From Ustulina deusta (lineage: Eukaryota > Ascomycota > Sordariomycetes > Xylariales > Xylariaceae): DNA of 64,000 bases. Both the position numbers and the translations under genes were made by a program. The notes under the pieces were generated by a model. The model was not told the DNA's origin. It did not search any database and was given only the letters and a program-made list of their open reading frames with translations. The stretch is from contig JAJNNX010000048.1 of NCBI GenBank assembly GCA_023159155.1, positions 1 to 64,000 on the forward strand, written 5' to 3'. Position 1 is the stretch's first letter. Each line of letters begins with the position of its first letter. This document shows positions 1 through 12,244 of the stretch, piece after piece.

Positions 1-829
1 TTCGGAATATAATAATATTTTTATTTAATTTTTTTATTAATTTATAAACCTAGTTATTAAATAAAATTTTATTTTTTATAAACTTATTAAAATTAATTTT
101 TTATATTTTAGTTTTTTTAATATAAATAAAGTTTTAAAATATTAAAAAATAAACTAATAAAATAAAAAATAAATAAAATAATAAAATTAAAAAATTTAAA
201 ATTAATATTTTTAAATATATATTTTTATTATTAAATTATAATTATTTTTTAAAAGTATTAAATAAATATATTAAAAAATTAATATTTTATTTTTTTTATT
301 TATTAAAAAAGTTCTATTAAAATTAATATAAAATTATAAGTTTATATAGCTATAATATTTAGTATTATATTTTTAAATATATTATTTATTTTAAATTGTT
401 TTAGTTCTAGTTTAAATTTTAATTTTTTAAGTTTTAATTTTTTGTTTTTTTTAAATTTGTTTTTAAATATTAGTTCGCTTAAAGCGTTTATAAAAAAATT
501 TAATATTTAATTTTTTTTTTTTTTTATAAAATTTTTTTTTTAAAATTATTTAATAATAAAAAACTAGCTATACTTAAAAATTAAAGTTATTTTAATTATT
601 TAAAAACTAAAAATAAAATAAAATTATTTAAAATTAGATTTTTTATAAATTATTAATTTTTAAATAATATAAAAATTAAAAGTTTTATTAAAATTATATT
701 AAATTTAAATTTATATTATAAAATATATATTTAAAAAAAAAGTTTATTTATATTTTATTAATTATAACAAAATAAAAAATATATATTTATTAAATATTTA
801 TTAATAAATAATTAATAAGCTTAAAGTAG
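1..829. repeat. RIP-degraded internal end of an LTR retroelement (family A)
   Basis: Extremely AT-rich sequence with no usable reading frame. It matches 46075-46922 closely over its whole length, which is the end of the internal region of the complete element at 41054-47177. The window therefore opens inside another copy of that family. Differences between the copies are mostly C/T and G/A transitions, as expected of RIP. The coding strand could not be decided. Confidence 0.7.
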
Positions 830-1077
830 TATTATAATTAGTTAAGTAAAGCTTTTATAGCTAGTTTATTAATATTATAAACAAAAACTTTAAACTAAAA
901 AAAAAAAAAAAAAAATTAGAGTTTATAAAATAAATAAATATAAATTCTATATATATAGCTATAAAGTTAAGTTGGTCCGTACGCAGACTTTCTATTTTAT
1001 TGCTATATAGGTTTAGAGTCTTTATAGGTCTCGCTAAAACTATACCTAAGACTATATAGACTATACTAACTATTATA
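830..1077. repeat. LTR of family A retroelement
   Basis: A 248-bp copy of the same LTR found at 41054-41309 and 46923-47177. The start reads TATTATAATTAG where the least mutated copy reads TGTCACAATCAG, so every change is a TG-to-TA or CA-to-TA transition. The end reads ACTATTATA. It borders the internal sequence at 1-829 on the left. The matching target-site duplication lies outside the window or is mutated. Confidence 0.75.
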
Positions 1078-2819
1078 TTATATATATGTTTTAGTAGTTT
1101 ATATGCTTGTTTTATTTTTTTAATTGCTTAGTATGCTTTAATAAATATTTTGTAGTATTATATGTTTATTATTTTTATATATTTTTTAAATTTGTTTAAT
1201 AAAAAATTTATTTTTAAGTTATATATAATATTATTAAGGGGTTTTTAGTAAATATTAATTTAATATTTATATAATATTTTTTATATATTTTATATAAATA
1301 TAAATTTTAAAAAAATAGCTGCTTAAAATAATATTATAGTATTAATTATATATAGTATATTTTAGTTTTTTATTTATATAATATTTATAACTATTTTATA
1401 GTTAAATTTATAGTTATTTTTAATTATAAACTTAAAGCGGTATAGAGCTTTATTATATATTTAGTAATAGTAATAGAACTTTTAGATTTTTTTTAAAATT
1501 AGCTTTTTAATTTTATGTTTTGCGCGAATTAATATTTTATATAGTTTTTTTATATAAGAGTGCTTAAAGCGTTTATATAAGCACTATAGTTTAATTTTAA
1601 TAAAGTAGCTAGCTATTTTATATAAATAAATATTAAAAAAAAATAGCTTTATTTATATATAACAAAAAAAGTACTTTTGTTTTTTTATATAATAATATTT
1701 TTTATATTATTAAAGTAGGTTTTTAAGCGGTTTATATTTTTTAGTAAAAATAAGAACGGGGTAAAAATATTTAATATATAAAAAATTATACAACTAATTT
1801 TATTATTAATTTTTATTATATTAATTAAAGTTATTATATAATTTTTATTAAAGTTTATTTTAGTTGTTTTAAGTGTTTATATAATCTTTATATTAAGGTT
1901 CTTTTATATATATGCTTTTATTTGCGGCTTTTTTATAGTTAAGAATTTTAAAGTATTTATATTTTAAATAATATTTTAATACATTATATAATACTAATTA
2001 TTTAATATAAATTAGTTTAAAAGCTAGTTTATTATTATTGCTTAAATATTTTTTTAAGTTATATAATATATAAATATATTATTTATAATATATTATATTA
2101 TGTTTTTATTATATATATTAGAATTTTTTTTTTTTATGATATAAGTCTAAATAACTTTTATATTTAGCAAAATAAATAAAAAATTCTGCTAAAGTTAATT
2201 TATTATTAAATATTATTTTATATATATTAAAGTATTAGCTTTTTATATAAGTTTTTTTTTAGAAAGTATAGTTTATTAATTAATATTTTTTGTTTATATA
2301 AACATTTTTCTAGGGATAGGTATTTGTACGATTTTAGCTAGGGTATTATTTTTAGGAATTATAAAAGTATTATTTAGTATTTTTATATTGTGCGGGGTAG
2401 CGATTAGTATAGTTATATCGCTTGTTTATATAATAGGTGTTTTTTATTTTTTATATAAAATGTTTGTTTAATAGGTTGCTTTTAATTTAAAAATATAAAT
2501 AAAAATTAAAAAAAAAACCTTTAGATATAAGTTTTTAAAAAATAAGTACTGTTTTAAATTCTAGGACACTTTTATATACTTGTGCAATAGTTATATTAAA
2601 ATATTTTTTTTTTAAATATTTTGCTTTAAATATTTTTTATATTTTTAATAGCTTATTAATTATAATTTTTAATGTTTTATATAAAAAAAAGTTTTTTATT
2701 TATTTATATATTTATATAAAAATAATATTAGTTTAGTTTATTTAATATTAGTTATAGTTTATAACTATATTAAAATATAAATTTATAATATTATATATAT
2801 TTTTTTTATATATAATTAG
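1078..2819. other. AT-rich RIP-type sequence, unassigned
   Basis: No gene seen. Very low GC with scattered small remnants of ordinary sequence, for example near 2330-2420. Probably degraded transposon, but no domain could be recognised in any frame. Confidence 0.5.
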
Positions 2820-2910
2820 TGTTGGATTAATCGTTGAATAGACTGTATTCCACCAACCTTACAGGCATGTACTGCTGCCTTGGAAATATGCAGTACACTC
2901 CATTCAAACA
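2820..2910. repeat. 91-bp GC-retaining patch with TG...CA ends
   Basis: A sharply bounded patch of near-normal base composition inside the AT-rich block. It begins TGTTGGATTA and ends ATTCAAACA, so it has the TG...CA ends of an LTR. It contains an 8-bp inverted repeat, TGTACTGC and GCAGTACA, separated by 14 bases. No target duplication is visible. It could be a short solo LTR or a TRIM-like element. Confidence 0.4.
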
Positions 2911-3368
2911 TAAAAATTAATTATTTTTTATATAGTAATTAAAAAAATACTAGTATACTTAGTAATTTTTTTAATTATAAACTTATATAAAAAGTTAATT
3001 AAAAATATTAAAAGTTGTTTTTTAAAAGCTTTAGTGTTTTTATATATTTATTTTTAATAGCTTTTGTATAATTAATTATTATTTAATATATTTATAAATA
3101 TAAAAAATAAAATAAAAAAAGTTTAATTATAATATAAACTTTTATATAATTTATATAATAATAATCAAAAAATAGTATAATTATATATTATTAATTATAA
3201 TTTTATATAAAAGCTAAGCTAAAGTATAAATAAATAAATAATTTTTTTTTGTTAGTTTATTACTAGAGGAACTAGAGTATAATATAGAATACGCGGTTTA
3301 TATAACTAGGTTAGGATTCTGTTTTTACTTTTGCTAATTTATGTTTTTTAGCTAAGAATACTAATTAG
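2911..3368. other. AT-rich sequence, unassigned
   Basis: No gene or domain recognised. Moderately degraded DNA between the 91-bp patch and the copia LTR. Confidence 0.4.
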
Positions 3369-3618
3369 TGTTAGATGGCTAAGAGGTATAATATTATACG
3401 TAACAAAAAAGTAAAATAAATAACTATATATATTGATCTATTTTTTTAACTATCTATACAAAAGTAAGACTTTTGTACGGAGGATTTTTATATAATAAGA
3501 GAATTCTGCATATATATACCGCCTACGCAATTGGATCAACAGCCAATTGCTAGTGTTATATAAATAGTCTTATATGTAGTCGGCAGTAGCCTTGTGCGCA
3601 GTCAATACTATTACAACA
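3369..3618 (+). repeat. 5' LTR of a Ty1/copia element
   Basis: About 250 bp beginning TGTTAGATGG and ending TTACAACA, lightly mutated compared with what follows. It contains an inverted repeat GCAATTGG (3527-3534) and CCAATTGC (3543-3550). It lies upstream of copia pol remnants in the same orientation. The following ATTAGTTATAACCC could be a mutated primer binding site. The matching 3' LTR was not found, so the exact ends are inferred from TG...CA and from context. Confidence 0.55.
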
Positions 3619-6600
3619 CTATTAGTTATAACCCTTTTTTTTTTATTACTAATAGTTTTAAATTTTTTAATTTTGTTTTTATTAATTTTAGTTTTACTAT
3701 TAATATAGCTTTAATTATAACTTTAGAACTAAGTTTTTTTATTAAAATATTTAATATTAATATAAATACTACTATTTTTTTTTAACTAAAATTATATTAA
3801 TTATTATTTTTAATATATTTAAACTATTTTATAGCGTTTTAAAAGAATTTTATATAACTAATATTTTTTTAAAGTTTAATTTTGCTAACTTTAGTAATAT
3901 AACAAGTAGTTTTTTTATTAAAAAATTAAAGTTTATTATTGCTTTAAATATAAGCTATAATTAGTACTTCTTTTATAACTATAGTAGCTTTTTTAATATA
4001 AGAAAGTATATTAGTCCAAAAATATTAAGGATAAAAAAAAAATAGTAGTGCTTAAAAAAATAAGAAATTATATAGTTATTTTAATAGTAAATAGTTAAAA
4101 AAAAGTAAATAATTTTTTATAACGTTACTTATTTTTTTAAAAGCGGAGTAAATCTGATTTTTATTTTTTAGCTTTTTAAAAAAAAGCTAAATTTTTTTAT
4201 TATTATAATAAAGCTTTTAGTACTAAAAAAAATTTTTTTTTATAATACCTAGAATTATTAGTAGCTTATATTTAGTTAATATTTCTAATAGTAATACTAA
4301 TATTATAGCTTTAAATATTAGTTTTTATGTTTATTTTATATTTAACCCTAGAATATAAATCTAGTATAAATAACTAAAATATTTAAATAACTAAAACTTA
4401 AAAGATCTAATGGACTGTTTAACTAGAATATTTTTTATTTAAAAATACTGCTTTTGTAAAACTTATATTAAAAGATAAATAAAAAAAACTTTTTATATAA
4501 AGTTTTTATAAAAAAAAATATAAAAACTAGAATTATTATATATAGATTTTGTAAGTATGCTAACTAAAATAAACTAAATTATAAAGTATAATAAGTTAAT
4601 TTAATAAATAATTATTAAAAATAATTTTATTAAAATAATTTAAGTATATTTTATAAAATTAACTTTAGAATTTTTAAAATTGTTTTAAATTTTTTTTAAC
4701 TAAAAAAAACAGCTAAAATAAAAATACTATACTATTACTTTAAATTAAGGACCTATATTTATAAAAAATATTTTTAAAATATTATATTATAATAAAAATA
4801 TAGTATTATATTTTTTAGTTATTAATTAGTATTAATAAAACAATATTACTAAAAAAGCTATAAAAATATTAAAAAATATTATTTAATAATTACTAATTAT
4901 AACTATTTTATCTAGTATTAATTTTTATTACTAGTTAGTACTAGTCTATATTATTATATATTTAAAAATCTATATCTAATTAATAAACTAAAAAAAAAAA
5001 TATTTTATAAAATATAGTATAGTGTTTTATTAGATTTAATATATTTTTAAACTATTAAAAGTTTAAGCTTTTATTTCTTAAAAGGTAGAGCTTTTATTTT
5101 TAATAAAAAAATAAAACTTTATATTATGCTAAAGTACTAAAAGAAAAGCACTACAAATTATTTTATTTTTTTAAATTCTAATTAAATAATTTATATAAAT
5201 AATATTAAGTTTAAAAAATATTAAATCTATATTTTTATTAAAAATTAGTTTTTTATATATAGAATAGCATACTTTACTTTTAACGCTAGCAAAACAACTA
5301 TAATAGCAAGAATTAAAAGTACTACTAAACAAAAAACTAATATTAAATATATTAAATTTTAGATTTTTAATAAACTAAAGAATAATATACGTAATATAAC
5401 TAATAAAAACGTTAAATTACTTATTTTAAAGAGAAGTGCTCCTTTATATACTTAAAAATATATATATAAATATATATCTAAAAAATTTCTAAAAAATACT
5501 ATATTACCCCGGTCCAATAAAACTATTTATAATTAAAGCTTTTTTTCTATACCTAAACCAAACATTAGCTTTAGAATAATTAGTAAAAATAACTCTAAGC
5601 TGGATTTTTTTATATAAACTTTTAATAATTTTAATAATAAATTATTAGTATTATAAAACTATATTATAGTAATACTATTTGTAAAAGTTTAAAAAAACTA
5701 TTTTAACTTATGCTTTAAAATAAAATAACTTAAATAGCTCTAACTACTAGTATTAAATCTAATATATAAAATAGCAATAAATCAAATTAATATTAACTTA
5801 TTTTAAATAATAGTATTATTTATTAATATTATATATATATATTTTTTTAGTAAAAATAACCGAACTAAAAATAGTTAACTAAGCTAAAAATAGCGCTTAC
5901 TAGTATAACTAGTATAAAAATATAAAAAACAAACATAAATTATTAATTAATAATAAGACTTAAGTGTTTTATAATCTTTTATTAAAATATAAAGTATTGT
6001 TTAAAAAATAAATATTTAAACTAAAACATAAACCGGATAGGTCGATCGCTTGTTATAAAGCCTGCTAAGTAGTTAAAAGTTTTAAACAAATAAAAAGCTT
6101 TAACTATAACAAAACTTTTGCTTTAATAATTAAACCTATAAGTTATAAAATAATTTTTATTATTGTTATAACTTTTAATTTTAAGTTTGAATAAATAAAC
6201 GTTAAAATAGCATTTTTTTATAAAAAAATAAATAGAAAGATTTATATTAAATAATTAACTAAGTTTAAAAATAGTACTAGTAAAATATATAAATTATAAA
6301 AAGCTTTATATAGCTTAAAACAAATATTTAAAATCTAGTATAAAACTTTGGCTATTTTTTTAAAAGGATTTAGCTTTGTTTTTTTAAATGCTAATATTAG
6401 AATATTTGCTAAAAAACATACTTATATTACTATTTATATAAACAACCTTTTAATTATTACTTTTTCTATAAAAAAATTTAATAAAATAAAGTTTGCTTTA
6501 TATAATAAATTTAATATAATAAATTTTAGACCTTACTTATACTATTTAGAAATAATTATTAGAAAAAACCAGCTTAATAAAACAATTTATTTTAGGTAAA

Positions 6601-7410
6601 ATGCTTATATAGAAAAGGTTTTTTAAAATTTTAATTTTTAAAAAATAAAACTTAAAAATATTTTTATAAAAACTAAAACTTTTAAACTATTACTAATAGA
6701 TTATATATTTATATTTAAAAATAAAACCTAGTATATAAGTACTATAGGGTTATTAATATATACTATATTTAGTATTTAACCTAATATTATATTTGCTGTT
6801 TTTTTTTATAGTTGATTTATGGCAAGGCTTAATAAAGCCTATAGATTAGCAGTTAGCTATATTTTTAAATATTTAAAAAAAACTACAAATATAGAATTAA
6901 TATATTATAAAAAACTTTAAAACCTAGTTAGCTATACTAATACAAACTATACTAGTAATTAAAATACTTATAGGTTTACTTTGGGATATATTTTTTATAT
7001 TAGTAGTAAAGCACTTAGCTAACGTTCTAAATAATAAACTATTATATTTCTGTTTTTTTATAAAGCTAAATATATTAGTTAAATATAAGCTATTAAAAAG
7101 GCTATCTAGCTAAAACTATTATTAAAAAAGCTAAATACTACTTAAAAAATAAATATTATAATTATTTATAAAAATAACTAAAAAACTATTGCTTTAGTAA
7201 ATAATTTTTTATACTATATTAATACCAAATATATAATTATTTAGCTTAAGTTTGTTTATAAATAATAAGCTAATAGTAATATTAAACTTTAGTATATTTT
7301 TATTAATTAATAAGTAATAAATAAATTAACTAAAGTACTATTAAAAAATAAATTTTTAGTTTTTTGAAATATTTTAAGCTTAAAGTAAATAAAAGTAAGA
7401 TTAAATAAAA
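3619..7410 (+). mobile_element. Ty1/copia retrotransposon relic (gag-pol, RIP-degraded)
   Basis: Order and strand fit Ty1/copia. The 83-codon frame at 6348-6599 is a reverse transcriptase segment: the catalytic YVDD motif survives as YINN, exactly what G-to-A mutation of the two Asp codons would give, and it is followed by LLI and an LxxxF...YYL pattern typical of copia RT. Near 6940-7060 an RNase H segment is readable (RFTLGYIFYIS), and near 7310-7400 the usual end of copia pol. All frames are full of stop codons. The element cannot be functional. No 3' LTR was found before sequence of another type begins near 7410. Confidence 0.75.
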
Positions 7411-8800
7411 CTTTATATATTTAATAATATTATATTTTAAAAAGCTATAAAAATATTTATTTATATAAAACTTACTTAACTTGTTTTTAAAAGTTTTTAT
7501 TTTTTTAAACGTTTTATTTTAAAGAACTTTTAAACTTATTAATATTTATTGCTATTTTTAATAAAGTATTCTATATATTAATAAAGCTACTTTATAATTA
7601 AAATAATAAAACAGTTATATAATTATTATTATAAAAGATTTTTTTATTATTATTTATATATTATTATAAAAACTTTAAATTTACTAAAATAATTTTACTT
7701 ATTAATATTAAACTATTAATTATTATACTATTTAATTTTATTATTATTATTTATTTTAAAACAATATTAAATAAAAAATTTTACTACTAGTTATTAAAAA
7801 TATATTTATATTAAACCTAGTTAGTTTTTTTATAGAACTATTAATATATTTAAAGTTAACTAATAATTAATTAGCTAATTATTTAAAATAATATTATAAT
7901 TTTATAGTTATAGCTATACTTTATATTTATTTAAAATTAATATTTTTTAATTGTTTAAAAAAAAAAGATTAAAAAGCTAGTAATATAATGCTTAATACTT
8001 ATACTTAGAATATATTTAGTATATTTTATAACTACTAAAAAAATAGCAAAAAAACTTAGATAGGTTTTTTTTATGTTTTAATTAGACAACTAATAAAAGA
8101 CCTATAAAAGGACACAAAATAGTATACTTTTATTATAGTAATAATAGCTAACTTATTTAAAAGTAAAGCTGTAATATTTTAGAACTATAACCTTATTTAA
8201 AATATAATAACTAGATTATATATTAAGAATGTTTTTTAAAGAAAGTAACGGACTTTTTTAGACTTTATTTCTAAAAAAGTCTAAATATTTATAATATAAT
8301 ATAATACTAATAATATATTTAGCAGCTAAAACTTATGTTTATTGTATAGCATGTTATAAATTTATTAATAAGTAGCTATAAAAGATTATTTTTATTTAGG
8401 CCCTAATAACCTAAGATTAAAAGACTATGTATGCCTAGCTAAATAATCTATATATTATTATTAACTAGTTTATATCTATTTCTTTTTTTTTTTTTATAAG
8501 GGTTTTTTATAGGTTCGGCTAGTACTAAGAACTCTAAACAAAATAAAAAAAAAACACTAGAAGTACTAGCAAACTTTTAAAACTTTAATATATTATAGCT
8601 TTTTATAAAAAAGACCTATTACAAATTATAAAAAGGGAAAATCTAGTAATATATTTAAAATTTTCCAAAAATATTAAAACATTATATCTACTATCTATAT
8701 TTATAGGTTATATTTTATATAATTATATTAAATAACTAAAACAATATACAAGTTTAAAATAAATAGAAGTATTAGAATATAAAAATTAAATATATTTTAT
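7411..8800. other. AT-rich RIP-type sequence, unassigned
   Basis: No gene recognised. Degraded repeat sequence that probably belongs to a further element inserted over, or deleted into, the 3' end of the copia relic. Base composition becomes normal around 8800-8830. Confidence 0.45.
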
Positions 8801-9039
8801 TCTCTGACTATATGTATTACTAGATTCCCCCGGACCCTTGGTCCTTGATTCTTCCTTCTAATTATCCTAAATATACAAGACATTCTGCTCACTTATATAC
8901 ATATCCACTTATCTTAACACTTTAAACTTCAAACCCAAAGCCTCAAACTCAAATTAAAAAGCCTACAACATATCTACCTGGTGTTTCTATATGTTATCTA
9001 TTCTAGTCATAAAATAAAAATTCGAAATTAGCTAAAATC

Positions 9040-9523
9040 ATGGATGAGGAGGAGCAGCCATCAATTAACAACGAATGGCACTCAAACGCGCCATTTCTCG
9101 GCGGAAACGCAAGCGTGGACGATCAGTCCAAAGAACCTTTGAAGCCTTTGGCATCCTGTGACCACACACCGTGCAATCTTGGCCGTGGTATGTATCGCAA
9201 TATCTCTGTAGGTGCTCTCTGGCATCACCGTTGTAGTTCTAGTAGCATGAGCATGACTAGTGGAAGACATCTCCTGCCGTCAACATATAGGCGGGCCGAT
9301 AAGGACCCCATTGACGAGAAGCTGTGCAAAGCCGATGAGGTCCAGTCATCGATTGGCCTGGATCTTTGGGTTGTCTATGTCGCTCGGCACCGTCGTCGGT
9401 CTCGTCGTCGTGATGCCCTACGGCGTGCTTGCCGATCAGGCCCGCAGTCTTGTAGATGACAAGGGGGCTAGCAACAGTAGGCTAGATCGCCTTGCCCATT
9501 GCAGTCAGCATATCTCATACTGA
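9040..9523 (+). pseudogene. MFS transporter N-terminal relic
   Basis: Pieces of one MFS N-terminus are readable in order but in two different frames. First comes a hydrophilic start from the ATG at 9040, then a hydrophobic segment interrupted by a TAG near 9208 and a TGA near 9250. Next is IDEKLCKADEVQSSIGL in the first frame, then SMSLGTVVGLVVVMPYGVLADQ-like sequence in the second frame. The DEKLCK...VQS stretch followed by a glycine-rich helix and PYGxLAD is the TM2/loop signature of a fungal MFS subgroup. No continuous reading frame can be made without correcting indels and stops, and the downstream helices are not recognisable. It is a dead gene fragment near the AT-rich border. Confidence 0.55.
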
Positions 9524-9794
9524 GGCAAGGGCTAAGGTGGTTGAATTGTGAAGCCCGATGCATCGAATGTTCCCTATATTGAAGCCCGCTACTTGTGGAT
9601 TGATATCAGTTCGTAGAGGGCGGTATGCCTGGTCGCTCTTGTCCTTCCATGCTCGCTCGTGTAAAAGTCATCTCCCCCAATCAGCGTAGCCATAATGACC
9701 ATGACTCGAATCTGTAATCACGCATCATACTCAGAGATATCCCTCTATGGAGCACCGTGATAGGACCCAAAAGAATGCTAAGGCAGCTACAGAG
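9524..9794. other. Non-coding stretch between two transporter relics
   Basis: No open frame recognised. It may contain further decayed transporter sequence from either side; a short hydrophobic run following the intron of the minus-strand relic may be its next exon. Confidence 0.3.
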
Positions 9795-10312
9795 CTACGG
9801 TAAGCTTTGGCGAAATATTAGGAGGGTTTCTTGATCCGAGTACTCACGTTGATATAGAAACACCATCTCCAGGTTACGTGTTGTGTTAATGCGCCCCCGA
9901 GAATTGGCCCGACAATGCTGGCAAGTGCAAATATAGAACCGAAAGTCCCGGTCCATATGGCGCGCTTGTGTAGAGGAATGATAGTAGTGAGGAGGGCGAG
10001 GCCACCTGCAAATACCACCGAGGCACCTAATCCGGCCACCGCGCGACCAACGATTGGGGCTTTTGACGTAGGTGCTGGTTCTGGGGTCTTTACGTGGAAG
10101 AGGGTCGGAGAGATGGCCATGGGCCGGTGATGCTGGCGGTGGTAGTGCGACGCGCAACTCGGAATACGAACAGGAACCCAAAATACAAACAAGGCAGCCA
10201 GACTACGGTGCAAGGACGGGGCGCAAACACAAAGAAGACCCTCTTGATGAGGCTCAAGCGGAGTGGAGCAACCCGGGCAAGGACTCCTACCAAGTGAACA
10301 ACTACAACACAC
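9795..10312 (-). pseudogene. MFS transporter relic, DHA2-like
   Basis: The minus-strand frame between about 10070 and 9848 encodes a convincing central N-domain segment of a 14-TM DHA2-type MFS pump. It has GRAVAGLGAS, a helix-rich stretch, then ASIVGPILGGAL (motif C of antiporters) and WRWCFYIN. A GTGAGT donor directly follows FYIN, as in intact fungal relatives. Upstream the sequence expected for TM1-TM3 is only partly readable and in another frame (KRVFFVFA near 10250). Downstream helices are absent. The only frame across the segment starts far from a plausible N-terminus. Intact homologues export toxins or secondary metabolites; this copy is truncated at both ends. Confidence 0.6.
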
Positions 10313-10720
10313 GGGAACTCATATGGGTGAATGGAGAAACCGGTAGGTTAGAGGTTTAGAAAGCCTACACGTGCTAAGAATCTGATGCATTTTCCTACCT
10401 GACGAGACCACATCAAGCCATGGTGAAGGTCAACGAAGTACCCTACATCCATCAAGGAACTCTCAAATAGGGGTAAAATCACAACACCCCTTGCTCTCTC
10501 GCATACATAAACACCATTTTTAATCCCTCTCTACCCGACTCCTGCTGCATTCTCAGAGCCCACCGCCATATCTCGAATGAGAAAGGACATTCAGTTAACC
10601 CATAATCCTCAACGCCATCATGGTGGAGTTCTCGTCGCATCCCCTAGGAAGGGTTGATCGAAACCAATCCTGCGAACATCCTAACCCCTCCCGCTGACAG
10701 GCACTTCTGTCATAAGATAT
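10313..10720. other. Intergenic region
   Basis: No gene recognised. Holds the 3' flank of the ubiquitin-containing gene (minus strand). Confidence 0.4.
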
Positions 10721-12244
10721 TCATTCAGCTCCCCCATTGTTCTTCTCCAGCTCGCAGTGGAGACTTCGCAAAGTACGAAAAGCCCGGAGCGGCCCATCAG
10801 GGTTGACAAGACCATCGGGATCCTTAATTGTCTCCAGATCCACCCAACTGTTCGCAGCGGTACCCTCACGTGGTCGGATCGTGACGACTCGTGGCTGCAC
10901 ATTAGACTCCTCACCACTAGCTAAGCCACGATCCACATTCAACTCATTCACGCTCTTGACCCCGTCGAAAGCGCCCGAGATGCTACTAGGCTGCTCCGGA
11001 AGGTGGAAGAACGGAAGGCCGGCATCTGCATAGGTTGACGCAGAGATGGGGCATCGAGGAGGTTTCTGCCCCGTGACGCCGCGAAACATGGCCGTTGTCA
11101 AGATATGCACGGGAATTGTGATAGTTGAGGCTGTAACCCAAATTTTGGGGTCCGCTCTATCTTTGTGGATCACTTGTTCGATTTTTCCACCTGCCGCCAC
11201 GCCCATGGGTCCGCACATACCACCACCTCGTAGTCGTAACGTGAAATGTAGCACATCATTCTGGGTTGATGAATTAGTATCCACGCCTCTTCAAGATAAA
11301 AACTAGTTGTCAAATTCAAGGCAGGCACTATATTTACCTTTTTCACATTGTAGTCGGATAGGGTTCGTCCTGGGTATTAGTTAATAGAATGTCGTGTATA
11401 AAGGGGAGTTAGACCTACCTCTTTCCATCTGCCTGCCTTGGAATAGAAGCTGCTGTTGGTCGACAGGAATGTCTTCTTTGTCACATATGTACTCCATGAT
11501 GTTATCGACTGCTTCCGAAGAAGAACAATTAATATATATCGTTTTGCCGGTGAGCGTCTTAACTTCAACCGAATAGCCATCAGAGGGGTTGTCATCCGAA
11601 GATCCGCGATAAGGGTCACTTAATGATTGCCATAAGCGATGTGAAGGAGTGACTTGTCGCCTCGGCGGTAAAGACGGAGTAATTTCAAACTGCAAGCCGC
11701 CGACTGTCTCCTGTCCGGTTAGCTGCGCCTCCACACTGTATCCCATGCCCAGAGGCATAGCAACAAACTGTCTGACCACGCCGGGAGCGACTGCGAAGCC
11801 ATCAATCCACATCTGTCCAGGAACGACAACGTAGTCCTGGATGCTCTTGCCTTCACTAATGAGATTAAGTCGTCTCATTTTTGTCTCTATGGTCTCTACA
11901 CTATGCTCGCCCGAGACTACGTTGATACCGCCAGCATACATCTTGATCATAAAAGGATGATTAGCCTTAAAATCGACCCACATAGCTTCGCGCTGGTGCA
12001 TGGTGAAAAATACACCGTGTTGGGCAGTCATGTCAGCGGGCAACTTGGCAGCGAAATCGAGGGTCTTGAATAGGCGGAAGTCGCCAAGACCAGGAGGGAG
12101 CTTTGAGTCGTTTGTATTATCCGGAACGCGGATCGTGCGCATGAACTTGATCGTCAAGGTTTGCGTCCGGTAGTCTGGCGATTTGTGCTCCACCACAATG
12201 CCATCATCCTTGAGACTGCACGTATACACAACAGGGGGGGGCAT
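10721..12244 (-). CDS. Conserved fungal protein with an embedded ubiquitin domain
   Basis: Three exons read by splice sites: 12244-11419, 11369-11338 and 11260-10721, giving 465 residues. Residues 1 to about 210 form a fungal N-terminal domain (VVYTCSLKDDGIVVE near the start). Residues 224-299 are a full-length ubiquitin fold: KTLTGKTI, DKEDIP, RTLSDYNVKK and a perfect LRLRGG end. Both introns fall inside the ubiquitin part, and only these junctions restore its exact 76-residue length. About 166 residues follow the diglycine. Compared with ubiquitin, K6, K11, K33 and K63 are kept, K48 is Arg, I44 is Leu and V70 is Thr. I know related proteins only as uncharacterised fungal sequences; function unknown. 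The start at 12244 is the first in-frame ATG, but coding-like sequence continues upstream (see findings). Confidence 0.85.

Noticed and set aside
3594..3785. 63-codon open frame at the start of the copia relic
   Set aside because: Low-complexity Phe/Ile/Asn text spanning the LTR end; produced by AT-richness, not a separate gene.
11250..11284. Earlier acceptor (GAAGAG) for intron 2 of the ubiquitin-domain gene
   Set aside because: It breaks the reading frame. The CAACCCAG acceptor at 11261 restores the exact ubiquitin length and leaves an ACTAAT branch site in the intron.
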